From the NCBI GenBank assembly GCA_035479875.1, contig DATIIH010000005.1:1-33517 (forward strand): 33,517 nt of DNA. Reading direction: 5' to 3'. Shown here one piece after another: positions 6,869 through 14,280 of the stretch. The notes under the pieces are model-generated. The model had not been told where the DNA came from, did not search any database, and saw only the letters and a program-made list of their open reading frames with translations. The stretch's first letter is position 1; each line of letters starts with the position of its first letter. The translations under genes were made by a program, and so were the position numbers. The DNA is from PMNU01 sp035479875 (lineage in GTDB: Bacteria; Patescibacteriota; Saccharimonadia; Saccharimonadales; UBA4665).

Positions 6869-9253
6869 GGCTGTCAGGTCGTTCACGTCTAGCGTGATGG
6901 CGCTGCCGTTGCCGGCCTCGCCAGTGAGCAGGCGTTTGGCTACGACGTTTTCGACAGTGCGCTGCACCACGCGGCGCAATGGGCGGGCGCCCAGGCGCGG
7001 GTCGTAGCCTTGTTGCACGAGCCAGCGCTTGGCTTCGTCGGTAACTTGGATGCTTACTTTTTGGCTGGCCAGCGTTTGGTTAGTCTGGGCGATGATAATA
7101 TCTACTACCTGTAGCAATTCTTCGGGAGTGAGCGGGCGGAACAGTACGATTTCGTCAAAGCGGTTTAAGAACTCCGGTTTAAAGTCGTGGTTGTTGATGA
7201 GCTCGTCAACAAATTCTTGCTCAAACTGTTCCAACTGTTCGCCTTTTTGAATGTGTTCACGTATGCGGTCGGCGCCGGCGTTGCTGGTAGCGATGATGAT
7301 CGCTTCGCGGAAGTTTACCTCGCGGTTATTCACGTCGCGCAAAATGCCTTCGTCGAGCATTTGAAGTAGTAAATTGAGGACGTTGGGATGGGCTTTTTCG
7401 ATCTCGTCGAGCAGCACGACGCTAAACGGTTGCTTGGCAATTTGCGCGCAGAGGCTGTTAGGATTGGTGGCGGCGCTTTCCAGCATGCGGCCGACGTCAG
7501 TGGCTTCGCTGTGCTCATTAAGATCGACACGCACGAGGTGGTCGGCACCCCCAAAGTATGCAGTGGCCAGGCTCTTGCTAAGCTCGGTTTTACCTACACC
7601 GGTGGGGCCGAGGAACAAGAACGTGCCCATCGGCCGCTTGGTATTGCGCACACCGGCACGAGCGCGGCGGAGCGCATCGGACACCACTTTTACGGCGCGC
7701 GTTTGGTTGATCATTGTTTTGTGGATTTCGTCTTCGAGATGCAGCAGTACGTCGCGCTCACTAGAATCGGTGGCTTTGTGCACTTTTACGCCAAAGCGTT
7801 GCTCAATGGCTTCTTCTACCGAATGTACTGTCACCAATCCTTGTTGAGCAAAGTTGGCGGCTGCCTCCAGTACGGTAATGGCGCGGCCAGGGAAGGCTTG
7901 GTCTTGCACAAAGCGGTTGGCTAGGTCGTAGGCGTTCAAGAGCGCCTGGTAGGTGTATATGACGTTGTAGCGGTGCTCCATAAGCGGCACTTGGTCTTCT
8001 GCGGCGCGCAAAGTGCTTTCTTTATCGAGCGGTGGCATCGAAACGCGGTTTAATAGCTGGGCCATAGTGGGATTGGTTTGGCTGATCTTTTGCCACCAGC
8101 TTTCGCTAAAAGTGAGAATCATGCGCACCACGCCGCCTTCCAGCACAGGCAGCAAAATGTTAGAGAGGTCTACTGAGCCGTTGCCGTCTTGCAAGAATAA
8201 GTGGGCGTCGTCTAAAAACAGAATAATGTTTTTTGCTTTGACTGCTTCATGCATCACCTGCACTACAGTTTGCTCAAGCTCGCCGCGGCCTTTGACGTGC
8301 GACAAAATCGCCGATGCGTCTAAGCCCACCACTTGGCGGTAACGCAGGTTTTGCGGAATACCTTTATCGGTGAGCAATTGTTCGGCCAGAGCATAGACTA
8401 CGGTGGTGCGGCCAGAGCCCACTTCGCCCACTAGCGCGATGTTTTGCCGCCCGGCGTTAGCTAGCACCTGCACCATGTTACCCAGTACCCGGTCGTGACC
8501 TTCAAGCTGGCGGCGCATCAGCCCGCTTCGTTGCACCGTTTGGGTGATGTTGTAGCCTAATTGACTGAGTAGCGGTGTATAGCCAAACGCTAAGTCGCGT
8601 CCAATCCCGCCAAAACTTTGCTTGCCATTAAACCGTTCAAGCGTATCTTGCAAGTGGGCGTACCAGCCGCAACCGGCCATGATATCTTCACGCGTGAGGC
8701 CCATATGCGGTAAGACAGTGTCGCACATCGGCGAGCCAAGGATAATCGCGACTGCCACGTTAGAAGCGTCTATTTGTGTGCGCTGGTTTTGCACCGCCAG
8801 GTGTTGGGCCTGTTGCCAGGTGGAGGCGGCACTGCCCGGCTCGTTGCTGGCCTGTTCTTTGAAGATGTTGAGTGGTATTTGGAATCTGCTGGCAAAAAAG
8901 TTTCCACCGTGGGTGCGGTCGGTAGCCTCGATTACCTGTTGGAGCGATGGATTGGCGGGCAATTTGCTGAGCAACTCTGCCTCGAGTACTGCTTGGAAGG
9001 CTGTTGCCCTGGCAATATCTTGAACAGATTCGAGCTTGTGGAGCTCGCCTTGGTACCACTGCAAGAGTATAAAGATCGGGGTGGCTGCAACCAGACCGAG
9101 CAAGAATAGCGGCCTATGGAGCACAAAAGCACAGGCCGCAAGCCCGGCCAGCGCCAGCGCACTTATTCCTAAAAGCAGTCGCAGTGGTTGAGCGGCCAAT
9201 CCCTGACGAATGCGAGCCTTCCGAGCACGAGCTTTTACAGCGGCCGGGATCAT
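6863..9253 (-). CDS. membrane-anchored double AAA+ ATPase (ClpA/B/C family)
   Basis: The start at 9253 gives 796 aa and overlaps the upstream stop as ATGA; a GTG 21 codons earlier is less likely. Residues 23-66 contain two hydrophobic segments, followed by a Clp-N-like helical region (about 75-200). The first AAA+ module (about 250-430) has a non-canonical Walker A, GEVGSGRT (Lys replaced by Arg), and Walker B LFLDDAH. The second module (about 525-790) is canonical: GPTGVGKT at 549-556 and VVLLDEIEKAH near 612. No ClpB-type coiled-coil M domain is seen, and no ClpP-docking IGF/IGL loop is visible after the second Walker B. It is therefore probably an inner-membrane unfoldase or remodeller rather than a ClpP partner. 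Confidence 0.88.
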   Translation of the reverse strand: MIPAAVKARARKARIRQGLAAQPLRLLLGISALALAGLAACAFVLHRPLFLLGLVAATPIFILLQWYQGELHKLESVQDIARATAFQAVLEAELLSKLPANPSLQQVIEATDRTHGGNFFASRFQIPLNIFKEQASNEPGSAASTWQQAQHLAVQNQRTQIDASNVAVAIILGSPMCDTVLPHMGLTREDIMAGCGWYAHLQDTLERFNGKQSFGGIGRDLAFGYTPLLSQLGYNITQTVQRSGLMRRQLEGHDRVLGNMVQVLANAGRQNIALVGEVGSGRTTVVYALAEQLLTDKGIPQNLRYRQVVGLDASAILSHVKGRGELEQTVVQVMHEAVKAKNIILFLDDAHLFLQDGNGSVDLSNILLPVLEGGVVRMILTFSESWWQKISQTNPTMAQLLNRVSMPPLDKESTLRAAEDQVPLMEHRYNVIYTYQALLNAYDLANRFVQDQAFPGRAITVLEAAANFAQQGLVTVHSVEEAIEQRFGVKVHKATDSSERDVLLHLEDEIHKTMINQTRAVKVVSDALRRARAGVRNTKRPMGTFLFLGPTGVGKTELSKSLATAYFGGADHLVRVDLNEHSEATDVGRMLESAATNPNSLCAQIAKQPFSVVLLDEIEKAHPNVLNLLLQMLDEGILRDVNNREVNFREAIIIATSNAGADRIREHIQKGEQLEQFEQEFVDELINNHDFKPEFLNRFDEIVLFRPLTPEELLQVVDIIIAQTNQTLASQKVSIQVTDEAKRWLVQQGYDPRLGARPLRRVVQRTVENVVAKRLLTGEAGNGSAITLDVNDLTAQ

Positions 9254-9606
9254 ATCGCCACTCCCGTAGCCACCACTACTATCGCAGCGAGTGGTACCAG
9301 CGGCATAAGTGGCCACAACAGCACAATCACTAGCGTAAGGATGCTATAAAACAGCATTACAATGGCAGCAGTCAAGATTACAAAAAAGCGCACCACAAAC
9401 CCAACTAAGCGCGACACTAAACTATCCAGTACGGCCTGCATACCGCGCCCGTCAACAAGCGTTTGTCGGTAGGGCGAGAATAGTGTAGGCAGCAACTTAC
9501 CGAGTGAGAAGTACTCCGCCCAGTACGACATGTTTTGGCTGGCCTTAGCAATTCGCCATTTCCAACCGCGACCATACCACCAACCCAGGCAATATATAAC
9601 AAGCAT
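9250..9606 (-). CDS. small membrane protein coupled to the AAA+ ATPase
   Basis: This 118-aa protein has an aromatic N-terminal half (GWWYGRGWKWR, SYWAEYFSLGKLLPTLFSPYRQ) that may lie at the membrane surface. Two closely spaced hydrophobic helices follow (about residues 68-118), ending at the C-terminus. The stop overlaps the AAA+ start as ATGA, so the two are translationally coupled, and a structural partnership at the membrane is likely. The family is not named with certainty. Upstream, on the minus strand, a TACACT hexamer lies 11 bases before the ATG. Confidence 0.75.
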   Translation of the reverse strand: MLVIYCLGWWYGRGWKWRIAKASQNMSYWAEYFSLGKLLPTLFSPYRQTLVDGRGMQAVLDSLVSRLVGFVVRFFVILTAAIVMLFYSILTLVIVLLWPLMPLVPLAAIVVVATGVAI

Positions 9607-9684
9607 GATTACCTATAAGTGTAGCAAAAATGTCACAGAGCCGTTACCTAGGCCGCAATTCCGATTTTGCGTAATACTCGTTTT

Positions 9685-10236
9685 TTAGCGCTTTTTATTT
9701 TTGACGCGGCTTGAGTGGTAGAAGCCGAGGCCGGCTAAGACGACGAGTAGCGCGCCGGCGGCGGCAGCGCCGAGGGCAGCCATGTTGGCAACCATAGCCA
9801 TGGTGTCAAACGCGTAGGCGTTGAGCAGCAGGCCGCGCAGTGTTTCGCCGCGGAATACGGTTTGCACCTGGCCAACCAGCTTGGTGTCGGTTGGGTTCGC
9901 GATTGACGCTGCGCTGAGTTCGGCGTAAGTTTTGCCGCCGCCGACTTTGTCTAAGTGCACGGCAATAAAGTGGTCGGCAAATACCTCAGCCTGGGCGCCG
10001 GTTGTTAGTTGTTGGCCAGCGTATTTGCTCATGGCCAAGCTGTCGGCAAGCGGAAGCGACGTTATTGAGGCGCTGTTAGGCGCAGGGAATTCGATTTTTT
10101 GAGCGGCTAATTGGTTGCGGACCTGGGTGTGCACAAACCTGTGTGCATAGCAGAGGACGAGCGAGGCTGCGAGCAGCACTACGCCAATAATTAAGCCGGT
10201 TGATGATATAAGTTTATCTAGAGTACTTCGATTCAT
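9685..10236 (-). CDS. membrane protein with two transmembrane segments, hypothetical
   Basis: The 183-aa protein has an N-terminal membrane helix (about 9-29), an extracytoplasmic region of about 100 residues, a second helix (about 148-172) and a basic C-terminal tail (SSRVKNKKR). The outer region (YAGQQLTTGAQAEVFADHFIAVHLDKV) resembles membrane proteins of Actinobacteria and Saccharibacteria of unknown function, sometimes mislabelled LigA. The start is well supported by AAGGAGATATC before the ATG, one of the best Shine-Dalgarno sites in the window. It is divergent from the histidine phosphatase gene. Confidence 0.75.
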   Translation of the reverse strand: MNRSTLDKLISSTGLIIGVVLLAASLVLCYAHRFVHTQVRNQLAAQKIEFPAPNSASITSLPLADSLAMSKYAGQQLTTGAQAEVFADHFIAVHLDKVGGGKTYAELSAASIANPTDTKLVGQVQTVFRGETLRGLLLNAYAFDTMAMVANMAALGAAAAGALLVVLAGLGFYHSSRVKNKKR

Positions 10237-10299
10237 GATATCTCCTTACTACTATTCTTATGAATATCTTAGCATAAGCGGTATGACTCTGGTCACAGA

Positions 10300-10314
10300 C
10301 AAACGCACCGTTTG
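10300..10314. promoter_or_regulatory. perfect inverted repeat CAAACG-CAC-CGTTTG, candidate operator
   Basis: A 6-3-6 perfect palindrome ends one base before the -10 hexamer TATACT (10316-10321) of the histidine phosphatase gene, a position where a bound dimer would block RNA polymerase. No regulator can be assigned. Confidence 0.4.
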
Positions 10315-10315
10315 C

Positions 10316-10321
10316 TATACT
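10316..10321 (+). promoter_or_regulatory. -10 element TATACT of the histidine phosphatase gene
   Basis: TATACT ends nine bases before the ATG at 10331, and no Shine-Dalgarno is present. Confidence 0.55.
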
Positions 10322-10330
10322 TCAAACAGC

Positions 10331-10882
10331 ATGACAGTACATATAACCTATTTTGTTCACGGCACAACAACAGACAACGAAAAAGACCTGGCCACCGGCT
10401 GGCTGCCGGGCGAGCTTTCCCAAAAAGGCAAAGACGAGACCAAAAGGTTGGCCGAGCAGCTAGCTGGTAAACATTTTGACGTAGTATTCTGTTCCGATCT
10501 GCAGCGGGCGGTAGACTCGGCCAACTTGTGTTTTGGCGGCAAGTGCGAAATCATCCACGACCAACGACTGCGGGAGTGCAACTATGGCGACCTCAACGGC
10601 ACCGCCGCCTCTGCCTTCAAAGATAAATTGACAGACTATATTGATGTCCGGTTTCCAGAAGGTGAGAGCTACCACGATGTCACTATGCGCCTCTCGAGCT
10701 TCGTAGATTTTTTGCGTGAGAACTATGACGGCAAACGGATCGCTGTTGTCGCTCACCAAGCACCGCAGTTAGCACTCGACGTACTGCTTAGGGGCAAATC
10801 CTGGCACCAAGCCATTGCCGAAGACTGGCGCAAAACTAAAGCCTGGCAGCCAGGCTGGGAATACGTCACCAAAGAAGAATAG
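10331..10882 (+). CDS. histidine phosphatase superfamily protein (VHG variant)
   Basis: The 183-aa protein has the phosphoglycerate-mutase-like fold pattern: ITYFVHGTTTDNE at the N-terminus with catalytic His10, then SDLQRAVDSA, a central ECNYG stretch and the second His in VVAHQAPQL. The usual RHG motif is VHG here, so the first phosphate-clamping Arg is replaced by Val. The rest of the domain is intact, so it may be a subfamily with altered substrate or activity. An upstream in-frame start would overlap the promoter; the ATG at 10331 follows TATACT by nine bases. It abuts the convergent PEP-utiliser gene with no gap. Confidence 0.8.
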   Translation: MTVHITYFVHGTTTDNEKDLATGWLPGELSQKGKDETKRLAEQLAGKHFDVVFCSDLQRAVDSANLCFGGKCEIIHDQRLRECNYGDLNGTAASAFKDKLTDYIDVRFPEGESYHDVTMRLSSFVDFLRENYDGKRIAVVAHQAPQLALDVLLRGKSWHQAIAEDWRKTKAWQPGWEYVTKEE

Positions 10883-11998
10883 TTATTTTTTGGCAACTTT
10901 GGTAACCGTGCCGTCGTCGGCGTGTACCACCACGGCTTGCCCATCTTTGAGTTTTTTAGTGGCATTAGTGGTGCCCACAACGCAAGGCTTGTGCAGCTCG
11001 CGCGCTACAATCGCGGCATGCGATAGTATGCCGCCTTGGTCGGTCACAATCGCCGCGGCTTTTTGCATCAGCGGCACGTAATTAGGTGTGGTTACTTCGC
11101 ATACTAAAATGCCGCCTTTGGGGAAATCAATATCCAAGTTATCTGGCGATACGATGCACACAATACCGGCGGCGCTGCCCGGGCTGCCGGTCTGTCCGCT
11201 TACTAGCGTTTGACCACCGGCGGCCTTGGCCGGCGCCGTACGTACCACGGTGTCGGTAAACATCTTACCCAGAGCCGGGCTGTAGTCGATAAACCAGGTG
11301 CCCATCGACGAATCCGCAGTCTCAAAATAACCTTCAATGTAGTCGTGCGTAAAAGTGGCGTCCACAGCATCTTTTAATGCTTTTTGTTTGGTCTTATCGG
11401 TTACGTGGATATGTGCCGCGAGCGTTTTGAGGTGCTCGAGTGCGTCGCTGTTGTGCGGGTGTAAACTCCAGGTTTTGAAGTCGTAACGGAAGACAATGGG
11501 CGCGACGGTGTCGTGGAACCCCTGCGTTAACTGGTGGTGCCCGCCAAAAATAATTTCACCCTGCATGCCGTGTTTGTTTACGATAAAAATGGTGGCCCAT
11601 GAGTAGTCGGGTGGGTGGGGCACAAAGTCTGCCAGGTATTTGCGTGGGTCAATGTCCTGCTCTTTAAACCAGGCATATGCCTTGGTGATTGGCAGGCCCC
11701 GCATCCGGAATTTGGGCAGGCCCTTTTCTTTGGCGTTTAAGCGTAGGGCACAGAGCTCGTCGCCGCGCTCCTTCAAAAAACGTGCAAATTCGGGATTGTC
11801 GTCGCGTAGGTCGGCTGCTTCAAACTGGGTGGGCTTATCGAAGGGTAGGCCGATAATACCGTTTACCACGCCCAGACGTTCGCGTTTAACGTTATCTTCG
11901 GTGCGGATAGTCTCGACGTCGCGGTGCTTAATATCCTCGAGCCATTCGGTGAGCGATTTTTGCGTCTTAAGCAGCTCAGCAAGTTTGTGGTCGGCCAT
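10883..11998 (-). CDS. PEP-utilising enzyme, phosphohistidine (swivelling) domain protein
   Basis: The last 100 of 371 residues form the mobile phosphohistidine domain of PEP synthase/PPDK, with the motif TDQGGILSHAAIVARE (His327 is the predicted phospho-carrier). Residues 1-260 are not the PEP/pyruvate TIM barrel, which is absent. They form a separate domain with His- and aromatic-rich stretches (FGGHHQLTQGFHDT, GYFETADSS) that could bind an acceptor. A GGAGG Shine-Dalgarno precedes the ATG by nine bases. The gene lies 35 bases after its PPDK-N partner. Together they match the ATP-binding / acceptor / His order of rifampin-phosphotransferase-like dikinases. The acceptor is unknown. Confidence 0.8.
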   Translation of the reverse strand: MADHKLAELLKTQKSLTEWLEDIKHRDVETIRTEDNVKRERLGVVNGIIGLPFDKPTQFEAADLRDDNPEFARFLKERGDELCALRLNAKEKGLPKFRMRGLPITKAYAWFKEQDIDPRKYLADFVPHPPDYSWATIFIVNKHGMQGEIIFGGHHQLTQGFHDTVAPIVFRYDFKTWSLHPHNSDALEHLKTLAAHIHVTDKTKQKALKDAVDATFTHDYIEGYFETADSSMGTWFIDYSPALGKMFTDTVVRTAPAKAAGGQTLVSGQTGSPGSAAGIVCIVSPDNLDIDFPKGGILVCEVTTPNYVPLMQKAAAIVTDQGGILSHAAIVARELHKPCVVGTTNATKKLKDGQAVVVHADDGTVTKVAKK

Positions 11999-12033
11999 AG
12001 TGTAACCCTCCTCGGTTAGTTCTCATTATAGTA

Positions 12034-12849
12034 TTACTGGGCCAATGTGGTTATCGGGCGGCTTTGTAAAATATAAAACGTTCCTTTGTGGAGCGCCCAT
12101 TCAACATCGACGGGGTGGCCAAAAAAGGTTTCCAGTTTGCCGATAACACCTGCAAGATCGGCGATATGCGCGTCAACTAGCTTTTGGCCTTTACCTTCCA
12201 GCCCGAGGAGTTCCCACACGTTTTCGCCGGCGAGACTTTTAACCAGCTTTTTAGCTTGTTCGGCGATGTGCAGTTCGAGGACGTCGCCAGACGTTTTGTG
12301 CACCACGTACGTGTCCGGCGTAATTTCGCCCGATACAATCGCTTCGCCTAGGCCTAGCCCGGCTTCGATCACCATATGCAGCCGGTTGTTTGTAACAGGA
12401 TGCACCGAAAACGCCACGCCGCTTAAATCACTTTGAATCATTTTTTGGACGATAACAGCCACCGGGCCTACATCGAGCGATTTTTGTTTGGCATAGGCTT
12501 TAGCCCGTGCCGAAGTTGCCGACTCCCAGCAGCGCTCGATATTTTGCAAGAGATTGCCTCGGTGGGTATTCAAGTATGTATCGAGCTGGCCGGCCCAGGC
12601 GGCATCACTGCCGTCTTCGTTGATGGCGCTGCTGCGCACAGCAACAAAGTCGGCGCCCAGATCGTCAAAGCGTTTGAGCAGTTGCTCCTGCAGCTGTGCG
12701 GTCATGTGCTTAAAGGCGTGCGCCGAAACCACAAAACCCTCCGGTACACTAAAACCGGCGGCTAGCATTTTAGCCAGGGCGCGCGCTTTACCGCCTACCG
12801 TTTGTACGTCGTGTGCACCGTCCAGCCCCAGTACTAGATCCCTCTCCAT
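12034..12849 (-). CDS. PEP synthase/PPDK N-terminal ATP-binding domain protein
   Basis: The 271-aa protein covers only the ATP-grasp-like nucleotide-binding domain of PEP synthase, PPDK and related dikinases. Signatures include VGGKARALAKMLAAGFSVPEGF, VAVRSSAINEDGS with AWAGQLDTYL, GVAFSVHP, EAGLGLGEAIVSGEITPD and the terminal VEWALHKGTFYILQSRPI. It should use ATP to pyrophosphorylate the His of the downstream protein. The start at 12849 follows TATGAT by seven bases; longer in-frame starts would read through that promoter and into the neighbouring glycosidase gene. It is the first gene of the two-gene unit. Confidence 0.85.
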   Translation of the reverse strand: MERDLVLGLDGAHDVQTVGGKARALAKMLAAGFSVPEGFVVSAHAFKHMTAQLQEQLLKRFDDLGADFVAVRSSAINEDGSDAAWAGQLDTYLNTHRGNLLQNIERCWESATSARAKAYAKQKSLDVGPVAVIVQKMIQSDLSGVAFSVHPVTNNRLHMVIEAGLGLGEAIVSGEITPDTYVVHKTSGDVLELHIAEQAKKLVKSLAGENVWELLGLEGKGQKLVDAHIADLAGVIGKLETFFGHPVDVEWALHKGTFYILQSRPITTLAQ

Positions 12850-12856
12850 GGTAGCT

Positions 12857-12862
12857 ATCATA
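12857..12862 (-). promoter_or_regulatory. -10 element TATGAT of the PPDK-N gene (leaderless)
   Basis: On the minus strand TATGAT ends seven bases before the ATG at 12849, with no Shine-Dalgarno. Confidence 0.55.
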
Positions 12863-12889
12863 GCAGGCGAGGGCGAGCGTTGGCAGTAT

Positions 12890-14140
12890 CTATTTAGTAA
12901 GCTGTTTGATTTGCTCGGCGAACCAACCAGCGCTGGGCCGAATGGTGCGTTGCATAGTAGTGCGGTCGACGGCCACCAGGCCAAAGCGCGGCCGCCAGCC
13001 GTCGGACCACTCAAAGTTGTCGAGTAAGCTCCAGTGCAGGTAGCCGCGCAGGTCAACTCCCTGGCGTAGCAACGAGCGCAAAGATGCGAGCGTTTCTTCG
13101 ATCCACCACTGCCTACGCGTATCGGCAGCGTCGGCCAGGCCATTCTCGGTAATAATGATTGGTATTTTGTAGCGCCGCCAGGTCTTTAAGAGTAGTGGCT
13201 CGATGCCGCGCGGCTCCATGTACCAGCCCATGTCGTTGTACGGTCCTTTTGGGTTACGCTTGGTACCGAGTGCGGTGTAATAGTCGGTAAAGTAATAGTT
13301 GAGGCCGATAAAATCGACGTGGCGTTTAATGCGGTCGAGATACCACCAGTTCCAAGCGTAGTCCACTAGTTTAACGAGGAGCTTCGCAGTAGGCGCTTTG
13401 CTAGCTGGTTGGCTGTTGACCAAGTGCGCGGCAATGCTGATTTGGGCCTGCGGATTGCGCTGCTTCCAGATGCGATACGCCCGTTTGTGTACCAACATAA
13501 GATTGTAGTAAACGGCGAGTGTGTGGAGCGGATTTTTATCTTGCGGTGGCCAAATACCCTGGCCGTAGCTGAGTGCAGCGTAGACATTCGGCTCATTGAG
13601 GGTGAGCACGTAGGTTACCTCGGCGCCAAGCTCTTCGCTCATTTTGGCGACGTAGCGTTCAAAATACTTGAGATTACGCCGCTTTTCGAAGCCGCGCTTG
13701 TTGGTAAACCATTCGGGCATTGTCCAGTGCCACAGAGTGAGCATCGGTTCAATGCCCATCTTGCGCAGCCGAGCGATGTACTCGTGGTAGTGCTTGATGG
13801 CCGCTTGATCCCATTCGCCTTCGCGTGGTTCGACGCGCGACCACTCAATGCCAAAGCGGAAGGTATTTAGGCCTAGCTTTTTTATAAGAGCAAAGTCTTC
13901 GGCGTAACGGTTGTAGTGGTCTACACCTTTGCCGCAGATGTAATTGGCCGGATCGGTAGCTTGTGCTTTGATGGCTTCCCAATCAGCAAACCAACCGTAC
14001 TTCTGAGGTGCGTTTTTGGCCAGTGCTTTGGCGTGGGCCTCTTCCCAGGTGCTCCACTGGCCGTGATTGCCGCCTTCTACCTGATAGCTGGAGGTGCTGG
14101 CGCCCCATAGAAAGTCATTAGGAAACTTGTCGCTTGTCAT
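12890..14140 (-). CDS. family 1 glycoside hydrolase (beta-glucosidase-like)
   Basis: The 416-aa protein is a GH1 (alpha/beta)8 barrel that hydrolyses beta-linked sugars with retention. It begins FPNDFLWGASTSSYQVEG, carries the acid/base Glu183 in TLNEPNV and the nucleophile Glu332 in ITENGLAD, and keeps FRFGIEWSRVEP, LWHWTMPEWF and GLNYY. It ends with the usual SLLDNFEWSDGWRPRFGLVAVD region and is only slightly shorter than typical members. No signal peptide is present, so it acts in the cytoplasm on imported oligosaccharides or glycosides. The -10 hexamer CATACT six bases before the ATG suggests a leaderless message. It is divergent from the dockerin-deacetylase gene. Confidence 0.92.
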   Translation of the reverse strand: MTSDKFPNDFLWGASTSSYQVEGGNHGQWSTWEEAHAKALAKNAPQKYGWFADWEAIKAQATDPANYICGKGVDHYNRYAEDFALIKKLGLNTFRFGIEWSRVEPREGEWDQAAIKHYHEYIARLRKMGIEPMLTLWHWTMPEWFTNKRGFEKRRNLKYFERYVAKMSEELGAEVTYVLTLNEPNVYAALSYGQGIWPPQDKNPLHTLAVYYNLMLVHKRAYRIWKQRNPQAQISIAAHLVNSQPASKAPTAKLLVKLVDYAWNWWYLDRIKRHVDFIGLNYYFTDYYTALGTKRNPKGPYNDMGWYMEPRGIEPLLLKTWRRYKIPIIITENGLADAADTRRQWWIEETLASLRSLLRQGVDLRGYLHWSLLDNFEWSDGWRPRFGLVAVDRTTMQRTIRPSAGWFAEQIKQLTK

Positions 14141-14146
14141 GCGGTT

Positions 14147-14152
14147 AGTATG
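14147..14152 (-). promoter_or_regulatory. -10 element CATACT of the GH1 gene (leaderless)
   Basis: On the minus strand CATACT ends six bases before the ATG at 14140. Confidence 0.45.
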
Positions 14153-14211
14153 CCAGAATGCGGCCTATTATTCGATAGCTCACCGGTGTTGTGCTTATGC
14201 TAGACAGGTTA

Positions 14212-14240
14212 TTGACCTTTTGGCTATTTTAGTGTATTAT
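14212..14240 (+). promoter_or_regulatory. promoter TTGACC-N17-TATTAT of the deacetylase/cohesin operon
   Basis: TTGACC (14212-14217) and TATTAT (14235-14240) are separated by exactly 17 bases. The start codon at 14281 is 40 bases downstream and has AAGGA (14271-14275) as its Shine-Dalgarno. This is one of the best sigma-70-type promoters in the window. Confidence 0.7.
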
Positions 14241-14280
14241 CTGGTCAATACTGTAAGGTGTTAATAAAGTAAGGACGAAG

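Noticed and set aside
9254..9316. GTG start 21 codons upstream for the AAA+ ATPase
   Set aside because: The ATG at 9253 overlaps the stop of the preceding gene as ATGA, a coupling seen throughout the window, and the upstream part would lie inside that gene.
9685..10236. LigA-type aromatic ring-opening dioxygenase
   Set aside because: Similar membrane proteins are sometimes given this label, but the sequence shows two membrane helices and no dioxygenase motif.
12850..13143. Longer N-terminal form of the PPDK-N protein
   Set aside because: It would overlap the 3' part of the GH1 gene, and the domain homology begins only after the ATG at 12849, which follows a -10 hexamer.
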